Shown: positions 1 to 7,937 of the stretch, in pieces
Layout of the letters: the number at the start of each line of letters is the position of its first letter
Numbering within the stretch: the stretch's first letter is position 1
NCBI GenBank assembly: GCA_934615635.1
Contig: CAKTTT010000030.1
Location: 1-17,362 of the forward strand
Length of the DNA stretch: 17,362 nucleotides
DNA from: an uncultured Eubacteriales bacterium
Lineage (GTDB): Bacteria > Bacillota > Clostridia > Oscillospirales > Acutalibacteraceae
Direction of reading: 5' to 3'
Notes under the pieces: generated by a model
Databases searched by the model: none
What the model was told of the DNA's origin: nothing
What the model saw: the letters and a program-made list of their open reading frames with translations, nothing else
Program-made: the position numbers and the translations under genes

Positions 1-587
1 CCCAAATGCTGCCCGCCCACCACCCCAAAGTCGATGGTGAAGGGCCTGCCCAGCATCCGGGCGGCCTCCTGCACCTCCCCCTGCTCGATATACCGGCGGA
101 TTTTGCTGGCGCTGACCGGCTCCCCGTCCACCAGGATGGCCCCCACCACGATGGCCTCGATGCCGAAGCGGGCGCACAGCTCCACCAGCATGTCCGCATC
201 CCCGGCGCAATCCTTGCCGAAGCGGTAGTTGAAGCCGCAGCACACCCGCCGGGCGTGGAGCGTCTCATGGAGGATCTTCCGAACGAATTCCTCCGGCGAC
301 AGGCCGCGGATCTGCTCAAAATCGGCCTCGAAGATTTCCGCGACCCCCAGAGAAGCCATGGCCGCCAGCTTGCCCTGGGCGCTCACCAGCTCCCAAGCGT
401 CGCTTTTGGGCAGCTCCCACGGGGTCTGGGAAAAGGTGAAAACGGCGGGTGAGGTCCCTTCCATCCCCACCGCCCGGGAAATGACCGCCCGGTGGCCGAT
501 GTGTACGCCGTCAAACACCCCCAGGGCGATGGCCCGGGGGGTCCGAGGAATGCTTCCGATGTCCTGCATCAATCGATAGGTGCGCAA
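1..587 (-). CDS. ribF: Bifunctional riboflavin kinase / FAD synthetase RibF (partial, N-terminal FAD synthetase part)
   Basis: The enzyme makes FMN from riboflavin and then FAD from FMN in the cytoplasm. The window holds the first 195 codons; the gene continues past the left edge, so the C-terminal riboflavin kinase domain is not seen. The N-terminal nucleotidyltransferase domain is clear: the FDGVHIGH nucleotide-binding motif is at residues 25-32, GFNYRFGKD follows in the middle, and SASKIRRYI, the counterpart of the family's S-x-IR motif, lies near residue 160. I chose the TTG at 587-585 because AAAGGAG (603-597) sits 9 nt before it and overlaps the truB stop codon. The next in-frame start, an ATG at 569, has no such site. 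The TTG start and the position directly on the truB stop suggest translational coupling. This is the last operon gene visible here. Confidence 0.93.
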   Translation of the reverse strand, partial: MRTYRLMQDIGSIPRTPRAIALGVFDGVHIGHRAVISRAVGMEGTSPAVFTFSQTPWELPKSDAWELVSAQGKLAAMASLGVAEIFEADFEQIRGLSPEEFVRKILHETLHARRVCCGFNYRFGKDCAGDADMLVELCARFGIEAIVVGAILVDGEPVSASKIRRYIEQGEVQEAARMLGRPFTIDFGVVGGQHL

Positions 588-601
588 CGCTATCGTCTCC
601 T

Positions 602-1492
602 TTATCCTATATCCGCGAGATACCGTACCTTACATTGTCCCTCCTCCGGCTCGCCCAGCCCGATGAAGGCCCCCGCTGGGTCGTGCAGCCGGGTCAGGCC
701 GGACAGCTCCTGCCGCAGCCGGTCCAGATCCAAAGCGCCGCCGTGGCGGAACCGGTCCGCCTGGGCGGCGGTAACGACAAGAACAGGATAGGGCGCCAGC
801 GCCGCCTCTGTGGGGAGGAGCTTTTCCGCCAGCCGGCCCTGCACCGCCAGCGCCCGGGCCTCCTCCAGCGTCAGGCAGCCGTCCAGCCCGAAGCCGGCGG
901 CCATGGTCCGCCGCAGGCCGGCCATCACCGCGCCGCAGCCCAGAGCCCGGCCGATATCGTCGCACAGCGAGCGGATGTAGGTGCCCTTGGAGCAGGCGCA
1001 GTCCAGGGACAGGAGACCGGCTTCCCGGTCGTAATCCAGCAGCTCCAGGGTGTGGATGGTCACCTTCCGGGGATCCCGGGGCACCTCCATCCCCTGCCGG
1101 GCCAGCTCATACAGCCGCACCCCGTCCCGCTTTAACGCAGAGGTCATGGGCGGCACCTGGAGGATATCCCCCCGGAAGGCGGCGAGGCGGGACTCCACCG
1201 TCTCCCGGCCGGGAAAGGCGGTCACGCCGGTGGAGCGGACCTCTCCCCAGATATCCAGCGTATCGCTGACGAATCCCAGCCGGACCTGAGCGGTATACCG
1301 CTTGTCATGCACGGGGAGATAGGGCAGAATTTTGGTGGCTCGGCCGGTCAGCACCGGCAGCACCCCGGTGGCCATGGGATCCAGCGTGCCGGCGTGGCCC
1401 GCCTTTTTCACCCCCAGCAGCCGTCTGGCCACCGAACAGCATAAAAAGGAGGTCATCTCCGGCGGTTTGTCCACACACAAAATCCCGTCCAT
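602..1492 (-). CDS. truB: tRNA pseudouridine(55) synthase TruB
   Basis: TruB converts U55 of the tRNA T-loop to pseudouridine. The 296-aa length is normal for the family. The catalytic motif GHAGTLDP lies at residues 32-39, with the nucleophile Asp38, followed by GVLPVLTGRATK and by KRYTAQVRLG of the core fold. The usual N-terminal KPxGxTS motif is changed to KPPEMTS, a mild deviation. The frame stays open about 108 codons upstream, but the true start is the ATG at 1492: AAGGAGG lies 6 nt before it, and homology begins with MDGILCVDKP. The gap to nrnA is 107 bp, the largest inside this operon, with a small hairpin just after the nrnA stop. The ribosome site for ribF overlaps the truB stop codon. 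Confidence 0.97.
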   Translation of the reverse strand: MDGILCVDKPPEMTSFLCCSVARRLLGVKKAGHAGTLDPMATGVLPVLTGRATKILPYLPVHDKRYTAQVRLGFVSDTLDIWGEVRSTGVTAFPGRETVESRLAAFRGDILQVPPMTSALKRDGVRLYELARQGMEVPRDPRKVTIHTLELLDYDREAGLLSLDCACSKGTYIRSLCDDIGRALGCGAVMAGLRRTMAAGFGLDGCLTLEEARALAVQGRLAEKLLPTEAALAPYPVLVVTAAQADRFRHGGALDLDRLRQELSGLTRLHDPAGAFIGLGEPEEGQCKVRYLADIG

Positions 1493-1583
1493 AGATGGCC
1501 TCCTTGCTTTTGTACTCCCTATTGTTTTCAAGCGGAATGCCCCACGCGCGTTTCTTTCCCTGAAACGGTGCGTCCACGGCCGT

Positions 1584-1598
1584 CGGGATATGATCCCG
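1584..1598 (-). other. Small inverted repeat in the nrnA-truB gap
   Basis: CGGGAT-ATG-ATCCCG is a perfect 6-bp inverted repeat with a 3-nt loop, 1 nt after the nrnA stop codon. No U-tract follows on the minus strand, so it is not a canonical terminator. It may protect or cut the operon message between nrnA and truB, or it may be chance. Confidence 0.35.
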
Positions 1599-1599
1599 C

Positions 1600-2574
1600 C
1601 TAATTTGCCGCGATCTCGGGGACGGTTTCCTTCACCGCTGCCAGCAGCCGGGCGACCGCCTCCTCGGCGGTGCCGGCAAGGGAGCAGCCCGCCGCCCGGT
1701 TGTGACCGCCGCCCCCCAGGCGGCTGCAGATGGCGGCCGCATCGGCGTGGGTACCCGTGCGCACGCTGACCTTGAAGCAGCCGTCCGCCTTCTGCCGCAG
1801 GGTGATCCCCACCCATACCCCTTCGATCTGCCGGGAAATGGGCGCCAGCCCCTCCATATCGTTTTCACCGGCGCCGGAGCGGGTCACCATTTCGTTGGTA
1901 ATGAACATCACCGCGCAGCGGTCGCCGTAATAGAAGCGGATGCTATCCAACGCCAGCCGCTCCAGCTCCAGCCGGGCCCGGGATTTAATGTCGAACATCA
2001 CGCGGTTGATCATCTCATGGCGGATGCCGATCTCCATCAGCTCGGCGGCGATACGGTGGGCCTCCGGGGAGGTGTTGGCATACTTGAAGCAGCCCGTGTC
2101 GGTGGCGATGCCGGTGTAGATGCATTCGGCGGTCGCCCGGTCCACCGGCGCTCCCATGATCCGGATCACATGATAAATCATGATCGCCGTAGCGGCACAG
2201 GAGGCATCCAGCAGCAGATGACGGGCATACTGTATGTTGGAGCCATGATGGTCGATGCACAGGTCGGCACGGTCCGCCAGGGCCTCCAGGGAGGGGCCCA
2301 GCAGGCGGCGGTCCGCCACGTCCACCGCGCAGATGAAGGCCGGTTCAAAATCCGGCTCCGCCACCCCTTCGGTCATATACCCGTACTTCCCCGGGATCTC
2401 ATCCGCGCAGAGCACCCGGGCGGTCTTGCCCAACGCGGTGAGCGCGCGGCAGAGGGCATAGCCCGAGCCCAGCGTGTCTCCGTCGGGATACTGGTGGGTC
2501 AGGATCAGGATATGGTCCGCCGCGTTTAGCAGCGCCGCCGCCCTTTCGCTTGTGATCCGCTCACTCATCGCCAT
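1600..2574 (-). CDS. nrnA: DHH/DHHA1 family phosphoesterase, NrnA-like (nanoRNase / pAp phosphatase)
   Basis: Proteins of this family degrade short oligoribonucleotides and often remove the 3'-phosphate of pAp, using Mn2+. The 324-aa protein has the full set of DHH metal motifs: HQYPDGDTLGS near the N-terminus (motif I), the Asp of AVDVAD (motif II) and DHH of CIDHHGSN (motif III). The C-terminal DHHA1 domain carries GGGGHNRAAG. Its place between rbfA and truB is the usual one for nrnA in Firmicutes. Two starts are possible, ATG 2574 and ATG 2568; both lie inside the end of rbfA. An AGGAG about 10 nt upstream fits the first. The overlap implies coupled translation with rbfA. The family is certain; the exact substrate (oligoRNA, pAp or c-di-nucleotide products) is inferred. 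Confidence 0.92.
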   Translation of the reverse strand: MAMSERITSERAAALLNAADHILILTHQYPDGDTLGSGYALCRALTALGKTARVLCADEIPGKYGYMTEGVAEPDFEPAFICAVDVADRRLLGPSLEALADRADLCIDHHGSNIQYARHLLLDASCAATAIMIYHVIRIMGAPVDRATAECIYTGIATDTGCFKYANTSPEAHRIAAELMEIGIRHEMINRVMFDIKSRARLELERLALDSIRFYYGDRCAVMFITNEMVTRSGAGENDMEGLAPISRQIEGVWVGITLRQKADGCFKVSVRTGTHADAAAICSRLGGGGHNRAAGCSLAGTAEEAVARLLAAVKETVPEIAAN

Positions 2575-2929
2575 CCCCGCCCTTCTCCTGCTGCTGAAGA
2601 TCCTGGAGGGTCTTCGCTATACGGGCGCTGTAGGCGATGGAATCGTCCGGGATGAAGCGCAGCTCCGGCACATGGCGCAGATGCAGGGCGCTCCCCAGCT
2701 CCCGGCGCATGAAGCCCGCGGCGGATTTCAGCCCCCGCGCCGCCTCCTTGGCGGCGTCCAGCCCCTCCATCGCGCTGATATATACCTTGGCGTAGGACAT
2801 GTCGTTGCTGACCTCCACCCGGACGATGCTGATCATCCCGGACACCCGGGGATCCTTCACCCGGCGCAGGATGGCGGTCAGCTCCCGCAGGATATCCTCG
2901 CTGGTACGATCCATTTTGTAATTCGCCAT
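2561..2929 (-). CDS. rbfA: 30S ribosome-binding factor RbfA
   Basis: RbfA binds the 30S subunit near 16S helix 1 and helps late 30S maturation. The 122-aa protein has the KH-like RbfA fold. Visible signatures are the start MANYKMDRTSEDILREL, the core KDPRVSGMISIVRVEVSND and the region LRHVPELRFIPDDS. A TTG four codons upstream (2941) keeps the frame open, but its spacing to the upstream GGAAAGGG is only about 1 nt. The ATG at 2929 is about 12 nt from that site and matches the family N-terminus, so I prefer it. The stop overlaps the start of nrnA. The 91-bp gap to infB holds a small GTCCCG-C-CGGGAC repeat but no promoter that I can see. Confidence 0.95.
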   Translation of the reverse strand: MANYKMDRTSEDILRELTAILRRVKDPRVSGMISIVRVEVSNDMSYAKVYISAMEGLDAAKEAARGLKSAAGFMRRELGSALHLRHVPELRFIPDDSIAYSARIAKTLQDLQQQEKGGDGDE

Positions 2930-3020
2930 CGTTTTATCCAACCCTTTCCGTCCCGGCGGGACTTCCGGCCCTCAACCACAGTATGCCCCGGGAATCCGCC
3001 GGGATACCTGAAAGGCGGGA

Positions 3021-5393
3021 TCAATCCCGATACTCCTCCAGGATGTAGGTTTCGTAAACGTCCCCCTCGCGGATATCGTTGAACCGCTCCAGGCCTATAC
3101 CGCACTCGTAGCCCTGCGCGACCTCCTTCACGTCATCCTTGAAGCGTTTGAGGGAGATCATCTTGTCGTCCGCAATGATGATGCCGTCCCGCACCACCCG
3201 CAGCAGATCGTTACGGTAGACCTTGCCGTCCAGCACATAGCAGCCGGCCACCGTGCCCACATTGGTGATGCGGTAGACCTGCCGGACCTCCGCACGGCCA
3301 TGCAGCACTTCCCGGGTCTTGGGCGCCAGCATCCCCTTCATGGCGGACTCGATTTCCTCGATGCAGTCGTAGATAATGCGGTACATCCGCATTTCCACGT
3401 TACTGCGCTCCGCCATAGCCTGAGCCAGGGGATCGGGCCGCACATTGAAGCCCACGATAATGGCGTTGGAGGCGTCCGCCAGCATGACGTCGCTTTCGCT
3501 GACCGCGCCCACGGCGCCGTGGATGACCCGGACCCGCACCTCGTCGTTGGACAGCTTCTCCAGAGACTGGCGAACCGCTTCCACCGAGCCCTGCACGTCC
3601 GCCTTGATGATGATGTTCAGTTCCTTCATCTCGCCCTGCTGCATCTGATCGAAGAGATTGTCCAGCGTCACCTTCTGGTACTGGCTGAACTGCTCCTCCT
3701 TGGCGGCGGTACGCCGCTGCTCCACCAGCTCCCGGGCCAGCCGTTCGTCGGTGACGGCGTTGAAGATATCGCCGGATACCGGGACCTCGTCCAGGCCCAT
3801 GATTTCCACCGGCACGGAGGGACCGGCGCTCTCCACCTTTTCCCCCCTGTCGTCGGTCATGGCGCGGACGCGGCCTACCGCCATGCCGGCCACGAGGATG
3901 TCGCCGGTGTGCAGGGTGCCGTTCTGCACCAGCACGGTGGCGATGGGGCCGCGGCCCTTATCCAGTCGCGCCTCGATGACGGTGCCCTTGGCCGCCCGGT
4001 CGGGATTGGCCTTCAGCTCCTTTATCTCCGCCACCAGCAGCACGGTTTCCAGAAGCTTATCCAGCCCCATGCCCGTGTGGGCGGAAACCGGCACGCAGAT
4101 CACGTCGCCGCCCCATTCCTCCGGCACCAATTCATGCTCGGTGAGCTGCTGCATGACCCGGTCGGGATTGGCGGCGGGTTTATCCATTTTATTGATGGCC
4201 ACGATGATGGAAACGCCCGCGGCCTTGGCGTGGTTGATGGCCTCAATGGTCTGGGGCATGATGCCGTCGTCGGCGGCCACCACCAGAATGGCGATATCCG
4301 TCACCTGGGCGCCTCTGGCCCGCATGGAGGTAAACGCCGCGTGGCCGGGGGTATCCAGGAAGGTGATATACTGGCCGTCCACCTTGACGCGGGAAGCGCC
4401 GATGTGCTGGGTGATGCCGCCGGCCTCGCCGCTGGTGACGTCGGTTTTGCGGATGGCGTCCAGGATGGAGGTTTTGCCGTGGTCGACGTGGCCCATGACC
4501 ACCACCACCGGATCTCGGGGCTGCAGGGCGGTATCGTCGTCCTCGCTGTCGTCGATAATCCGCTCCTCGATGGTGACCACGACCTCCCGCTCCACCTTGG
4601 CGTGGAATTCGCCGGCTACCAGATAGGCGGTGTCGAAGTCGATTTCCTCGTTGGCGGTGGCCATCACGCCCATCATCATCAGCTTTTTGATGACCTCGGC
4701 GGCCGTGGCCTTCAGGCGAAGGGCCAGCTCCGCCACGGTGATGGTATCGCCCACCGTGATGGTGATGGGTTTCTTCTGCCGCTCCATCTGAATCCGGCGC
4801 AGCCGCTCCGCCTCGGTTTCCCGGCGGGGATGGGGCTTGCGATACTGCTGGGATTTCTGGTTGATTTTCTGCTTTTTGATCGCGCCGCCGTCCCCCTGCA
4901 CCCGGTTGGAGGTTTGCGCCAGCACATCGAACTTTTCATCGTACCGGCCCACGTTGACCTGAGGGGTACGGGTGTCGATGGTGCGGCGCTCCACCGGGGC
5001 CTTGGGCTGGGCGGGCTGTTTTGGCTTCTGCTGGGGCTGGCTGGGACGGGCTCCCTGCGGCTGGCCCGGGGCCTGCTTGGGGGCGGGCTGCTGCCCTGCC
5101 TGTTTGGCCGCCTGATTCCCCGCGGGAGCGGCTGCCTGCGCGGCGGGAGCCGGCTGAACCGCGGGCGCCTCCTTCTGCGCCGACTTTTCGGCGGCGGTGG
5201 CGAAATAGGCGTCAAAATTTTCCACCTGGTGCGTCTGGGTGAAGTGCTCGAACACCAGGTCCAGCTCCTCTTCCTCCAACGCGGTCATGCTTTTTTTAGG
5301 TGTGTCCACATACTTTCCCAGCAGCTCGATCACTTCCTTGCTGGGCGCTCCAAAATCCTTGGCAACCTCGCTTACGCGGTATTTAATCATCAT
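3021..5393 (-). CDS. infB: Translation initiation factor IF-2
   Basis: IF-2 is the GTPase that brings fMet-tRNA to the 30S subunit and promotes 50S joining. The 790-aa protein is full length. Its order is: an N-terminal IF2_N domain (about residues 1-55), a linker rich in Ala, Pro and Gln (about 70-135), a basic stretch (about 170-210), a second IF2_N-like domain (about 210-265), an acidic patch DDSEDDD, then the G domain. GTPase motifs are GHVDHGKTS at 301-309 (G1), DTPGH at 347-351 (G3), NKMD at 401-404 (G4) and SAHTG at 437-441 (G5). The C-terminal beta-barrel and tRNA-binding domains follow. The start ATG (5393) overlaps the ylxQ stop by 4 nt (ATGA), with a GGAGGAGG site upstream. A second ATG follows at once, so translation could begin one codon later. 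Confidence 0.99.
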   Translation of the reverse strand: MMIKYRVSEVAKDFGAPSKEVIELLGKYVDTPKKSMTALEEEELDLVFEHFTQTHQVENFDAYFATAAEKSAQKEAPAVQPAPAAQAAAPAGNQAAKQAGQQPAPKQAPGQPQGARPSQPQQKPKQPAQPKAPVERRTIDTRTPQVNVGRYDEKFDVLAQTSNRVQGDGGAIKKQKINQKSQQYRKPHPRRETEAERLRRIQMERQKKPITITVGDTITVAELALRLKATAAEVIKKLMMMGVMATANEEIDFDTAYLVAGEFHAKVEREVVVTIEERIIDDSEDDDTALQPRDPVVVVMGHVDHGKTSILDAIRKTDVTSGEAGGITQHIGASRVKVDGQYITFLDTPGHAAFTSMRARGAQVTDIAILVVAADDGIMPQTIEAINHAKAAGVSIIVAINKMDKPAANPDRVMQQLTEHELVPEEWGGDVICVPVSAHTGMGLDKLLETVLLVAEIKELKANPDRAAKGTVIEARLDKGRGPIATVLVQNGTLHTGDILVAGMAVGRVRAMTDDRGEKVESAGPSVPVEIMGLDEVPVSGDIFNAVTDERLARELVEQRRTAAKEEQFSQYQKVTLDNLFDQMQQGEMKELNIIIKADVQGSVEAVRQSLEKLSNDEVRVRVIHGAVGAVSESDVMLADASNAIIVGFNVRPDPLAQAMAERSNVEMRMYRIIYDCIEEIESAMKGMLAPKTREVLHGRAEVRQVYRITNVGTVAGCYVLDGKVYRNDLLRVVRDGIIIADDKMISLKRFKDDVKEVAQGYECGIGLERFNDIREGDVYETYILEEYRD

Positions 5394-5752
5394 ATGGCAG
5401 TGTCCTCCTCCAAATCGTGCAGGCAGTGCCGGCCCATGGCCGTCGCAAATCCCCTATCCTCCGTCGCCAGTACGCCGACCGGCTTCTGAAAGCCGCAGGC
5501 GGCTCCCGTTTCCTCCTTGTTCAGCGGCATACGGGCCAGCGGGATTTTTTTCTCCCTGGCCGCGTACCGCAGCTCCTTGGCGGTTTTCTCCGACAGGTCG
5601 GCGGCCATCAGCAGCAGCGCCGCTTTCCCGGCCGCCGCGGAAGCCGCCGCCGCGTCGAATCCCGTGATCAGCTTTCCGGCCCGGCGGGCGATGCCCAGCA
5701 GGCCTGCGAGCTTGGACGCGGATGCTTCCCTTTCATTCGCCTTTTCCTTCAC
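5390..5752 (-). CDS. ylxQ: L7Ae-family RNA-binding protein YlxQ
   Basis: This is a 120-aa protein of the L7Ae/L30e/S12e/Gadd45 family, which binds kink-turn RNA. In Firmicutes the gene lies between ylxR and infB, as here. Visible features are KLAGLLGIARRAGKLITGFD at the N-terminus (typical of the family's first helix and RNA-contact loop), an Ala-rich helix, LLLMAADLSEKT, and GVLATEDRGFA near the end. The start is a GTG at 5752, which overlaps the end of rnpM by 20 nt; GGAGGAGG lies about 12 nt upstream, inside rnpM. The stop overlaps the infB start in an ATGA junction. Its cellular role is not firmly known; ribosome or RNase P binding is possible. Confidence 0.87.
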   Translation of the reverse strand: MKEKANEREASASKLAGLLGIARRAGKLITGFDAAAASAAAGKAALLLMAADLSEKTAKELRYAAREKKIPLARMPLNKEETGAACGFQKPVGVLATEDRGFATAMGRHCLHDLEEDTAI

Positions 5753-6014
5753 TTGCCGCTAATTCCTCCTCCATGTGATCGTACACCTCGGCGGGAATCT
5801 GGCAGGAAAAGGTTTTTTCCAGCCGTCTCGCTTTCCGGGCAATCTTCAGGCATTCGGCTCGATGGCAGACATAGGCGCCGCGGCCGGGTTTTCTGCCGGT
5901 CAGGTCCAGGGAAATCTCCCCTTCCGGGCTTCTGACCACCCGCACCAGCTCCTTCTTCGGCTTCATCTCGCCGCAGCCCATGCATTTGCGCAGCGGCACC
6001 TTTTTGGTCCGCAT
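5733..6014 (-). CDS. rnpM: YlxR-family RNA-binding protein (RnpM, RNase P modulator)
   Basis: A 93-aa basic protein of the YlxR family. It opens with RKCMGCGEMKPKKELVRVVR, the family signature with the Cys-x-x-Cys turn, and continues with LDLTGRKPGRGAYVC. In Bacillus subtilis the homologue is reported to bind RNase P RNA and modulate its activity; a nucleoid-associated role has also been proposed for YlxR. An in-frame TGA just upstream fixes the start at or after the ATG at 6014. The best ribosome site (GGGGAAGGG) is about 12 nt away and follows a GC hairpin. The end overlaps ylxQ by 20 nt. Confidence 0.93.
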   Translation of the reverse strand: MRTKKVPLRKCMGCGEMKPKKELVRVVRSPEGEISLDLTGRKPGRGAYVCHRAECLKIARKARRLEKTFSCQIPAEVYDHMEEELAASEGKGE

Positions 6015-6033
6015 CCTTCACCACGCCCTTCCC

Positions 6034-6050
6034 CGCGGGCCGAACCCGCG
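6034..6050 (-). other. GC hairpin just upstream of the rnpM ribosome site
   Basis: CGCGGG-(5 nt)-CCCGCG forms a perfect 6-bp stem in the 56-nt gap between nusA and rnpM. On the minus-strand RNA the 3' arm is directly followed by GGGAAGGG, the only ribosome-site-like sequence before rnpM. The hairpin could affect access to that site or mark a processing point. No U-tract follows, so it is not a terminator. Confidence 0.35.
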
Positions 6051-6070
6051 CTGCCTCGTCCAGAGGGAAT

Positions 6071-7153
6071 TTATTCCTGCGCTGCCTCCGGCTCGCCCTC
6101 GTCCTCGCCGTAGAAGCCGCTTTCCGGCCGGATATCGATTTTCCAGCCGGTGAGCTTGGCGGCCAGCCGGGCGTTTTGGCCCCGATTGCCGATGGCAAGG
6201 GAAAGCTGGGCGTCCGGCACCGTCACCCGGCAGGCCTTGGCGCCCTCCGGGTCGGTTTCCACCGACAGCACCTTGGCCGGGGAGAGGGCGGCCGCGATGA
6301 ATTTGGCCGGGTCGTCGCTGTATTCCACAATATCGATCTTTTCGCCGCCCAGCTCGTCGACGATGCCCGCCACCCGGGCGCCGCGGGGGCCTATGCAGGC
6401 GCCCACGGCATCCACGTTTTCATCGTGGGAGAGCACCGCCAGCTTGGTGCGGGAGCCGGCCTCCCGGGACACGGCCTTGATCTCCACCACGCCGTTGAAA
6501 ATCTCGGGGACCTCCATCTCGAACAGCCGCTTGACCAGGCCGGGGTGGGTGCGGGAGATCAGGGCCTTGGGGCCCTTGTCGCCGTCCCGGACGTCCACCA
6601 CGTATACCTTGACTCGGTCCCCTTCGTGGAGCACCTCATCCCCCAGCTGTTCGCTTTTGGGAAGCACCGCCTCCGCCTTGCCGATTTCCAGCGTGGCGGC
6701 GCCGGTGCGGGGATCCACCCGGGTGACCAGGGCGCTGACCAGCTCCTGATTGCGGCGCTGGAATTCCTGCCGCTGCTGGCCCACCTCCGCCTCCCGGATC
6801 CCCTGGCGGATGACGTGCTTGGCGGTCTGGGCGGCGATGCGGCCGAACTGCTTGGTTTCCAGCGGAATCTCCACCACGTCGCCCACCTTGGCGGATTTGC
6901 TGTACTTGCGGGCCTCCTCGGGGAGCATCTCCTCGTCCGGGTCCAGCACCTCCTCCACCACGGTTTTATGCAGCGATACGTTGAACTCGCCGGTGGAAGG
7001 CTCCATCACCACCACGATGTTCTCCTTTCCGCCGAAATCCCGCTTGACCGCGATGATGATGGCGGCGCGGATCTTTTCCAGCAGATACTCGCCCGGGATG
7101 CCCTTTTCCTTTTCCAGCAGCTTCAACGCTTCGAAGAATTCCGCGTTATTCAT
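6071..7153 (-). CDS. nusA: Transcription termination/antitermination factor NusA
   Basis: NusA binds RNA polymerase and nascent RNA and controls pausing, termination and antitermination. The 360-aa protein has the Firmicutes layout: N-terminal polymerase-binding domain (about 1-125), S1 domain (about 130-200), then two KH domains. The KH1 signature is visible as VGACIGPRGARVAGIVDELGG followed by EKIDIVEYSDDPAKFIAAALSPAKV. KH2 contains LAIGNRGQNARLAAKLTGWKIDI. The C-terminal acidic repeats of E. coli NusA are absent, as expected. I start at the ATG of MNNAEFFEAL (7153), because GGGAGA lies about 10 nt before it. The ATG six codons upstream has no ribosome site and starts a region not typical of the family. 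It follows rimP after 57 bp. Confidence 0.97.
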   Translation of the reverse strand: MNNAEFFEALKLLEKEKGIPGEYLLEKIRAAIIIAVKRDFGGKENIVVVMEPSTGEFNVSLHKTVVEEVLDPDEEMLPEEARKYSKSAKVGDVVEIPLETKQFGRIAAQTAKHVIRQGIREAEVGQQRQEFQRRNQELVSALVTRVDPRTGAATLEIGKAEAVLPKSEQLGDEVLHEGDRVKVYVVDVRDGDKGPKALISRTHPGLVKRLFEMEVPEIFNGVVEIKAVSREAGSRTKLAVLSHDENVDAVGACIGPRGARVAGIVDELGGEKIDIVEYSDDPAKFIAAALSPAKVLSVETDPEGAKACRVTVPDAQLSLAIGNRGQNARLAAKLTGWKIDIRPESGFYGEDEGEPEAAQE

Positions 7154-7210
7154 TTTCCGAATCTCTCCCATTGTTGTTTTTCAGGATATTCTCTGTTTTT
7201 CCCTGCGCCG

Positions 7211-7729
7211 TTATGCCTGGTCCCCGTCCTCCGGATCGTCCCATTCCTCGTCGTCTATCAGATGGACGGCGGCGTAGTCCTTAGGCCCGAAAACTTGTAC
7301 GCCGGCGGATGTTTCCACCCGCAGCCCCTCTTCGGTCCTTCCCAGCAGGCGGCCGGTCAGCTCCCGGCTTCCATCCACCGGCTGATACAGCTTAACCGTC
7401 ACCGGCCAGCCCTCAAAGGCGGCGAAGTGGGCCGGTTTGACCAGCTCCCGGTTGAGTCCCGGGGAGGAAACCTCCATGCAATAGGCCTGGGGAATGGGGT
7501 CCGCCTCGTCCAGGATCGGATTCAGGCGGCGGGACATCTCCACGCAGTCGTCGATGGAAACGCCCTCCTCCTTGTCGATGATATAGCGGAGGTACCAGGT
7601 GGCCCCTTCCTTGACAAAACGGACGTCCCACAGGACGAGTCCCAGCTCCTCCGCCACCGGCTGTGCCAGCCGGGCGCAGACCGCCACCGTGCCCCCCGCG
7701 CCGCCGGGAGCCCTTTTTCCTTTTGCCAT
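7211..7729 (-). CDS. rimP: Ribosome maturation factor RimP
   Basis: RimP is needed for assembly of the 30S subunit. The 172-aa protein has the RimP N-terminal alpha/beta domain (LGLVLWDVRFVKEGATWYLR, then the conserved VSIDDCVEMSRRLNPILDE) and the motif MEVSSPGLNREL, which links to the SH3-like C-terminal domain (TVKLYQPVDGSRELTGRLLG). The frame is open 24 codons further upstream, but that part overlaps the leader hairpin. The ATG at 7729 is preceded by GGGGAAGG about 10 nt away and starts a more typical protein. It is the first gene of the operon, with its own promoter about 95 nt upstream. The acidic C-terminal tail DDEEWDDPEDGDQ is unremarkable. Confidence 0.95.
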   Translation of the reverse strand: MAKGKRAPGGAGGTVAVCARLAQPVAEELGLVLWDVRFVKEGATWYLRYIIDKEEGVSIDDCVEMSRRLNPILDEADPIPQAYCMEVSSPGLNRELVKPAHFAAFEGWPVTVKLYQPVDGSRELTGRLLGRTEEGLRVETSAGVQVFGPKDYAAVHLIDDEEWDDPEDGDQA

Positions 7730-7769
7730 GAAAGCGCCGCCTTCCCCTCGTCTCTGTCTTCCACAAAGA

Positions 7770-7797
7770 TAAAAGAGCGGGTTGCCCCACTCTTTTA
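7770..7797 (-). promoter_or_regulatory. rimP operon leader hairpin
   Basis: On minus-strand RNA the sequence forms a 12-bp stem: UAAAAGAGUGGG pairs with CCCGCUCUUUUA (one U-G wobble), closed by a GCAA tetraloop. It lies about 20 nt after the predicted transcription start and about 40 nt before the rimP start codon. The A-rich 5' arm and U-rich 3' arm make it look like an intrinsic terminator, although the run of U is mostly part of the stem. From memory, a similar AAAAGAGUGGG leader hairpin precedes rimP in many Firmicutes. It may act as an attenuator, perhaps sensing NusA, or as a 5' stabiliser. Confidence 0.7.
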
Positions 7798-7824
7798 CCA
7801 TGCCTACTATTCATCCTACGTTAT

Positions 7825-7853
7825 AGTATATCACACTATCCCGCCCATTGCAA
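7825..7853 (-). promoter_or_regulatory. Promoter of the rimP-nusA-infB operon
   Basis: Minus strand: -35 TTGCAA (7853-7848), 17-bp spacer, -10 TATACT (7830-7825), with a TGA before the -10 that gives an extended -10. Predicted start is near 7818. This is a good match to a housekeeping sigma-A promoter and explains a leader of about 90 nt before rimP. Confidence 0.8.
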
Positions 7854-7893
7854 GGCCTTTTTCCGCATTTTCCCCATCGGACGCCGCTTTTTT

Positions 7894-7910
7894 CGCCTGA
7901 GGGGCAGGCG
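7894..7910. repeat. Inverted repeat between the yfhO-like gene and rimP
   Basis: CGCCTG-AGGGG-CAGGCG is a perfect 6-bp inverted repeat 27 bp past the stop of the yfhO-like gene. On the minus strand it is followed by six A, not U, so it does not look like an intrinsic terminator of that gene. I see no other terminator there, so some readthrough into the rimP operon is possible. Confidence 0.4.
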
Positions 7911-7937
7911 GTTCGGGGAAGGAGAAACGCCGGTGAG

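Noticed and set aside
1493..1816. N-terminal extension of truB by about 108 codons
   Set aside because: It overlaps the end of nrnA, lacks TruB homology, and an ideal ribosome site precedes the ATG at 1492.
3300..5489. 729-codon open frame antisense to infB
   Set aside because: Shadow of infB; His/Gly/Leu-rich translation without any recognisable domain.
7730..7801. Start of rimP 24 codons further upstream
   Set aside because: The start lies inside the leader hairpin region without a ribosome site; the ATG at 7729 is better placed.
7894..7910. Inverted repeat as terminator of the yfhO-like gene
   Set aside because: Six A rather than U follow on the minus strand, and the stem is only 6 bp.
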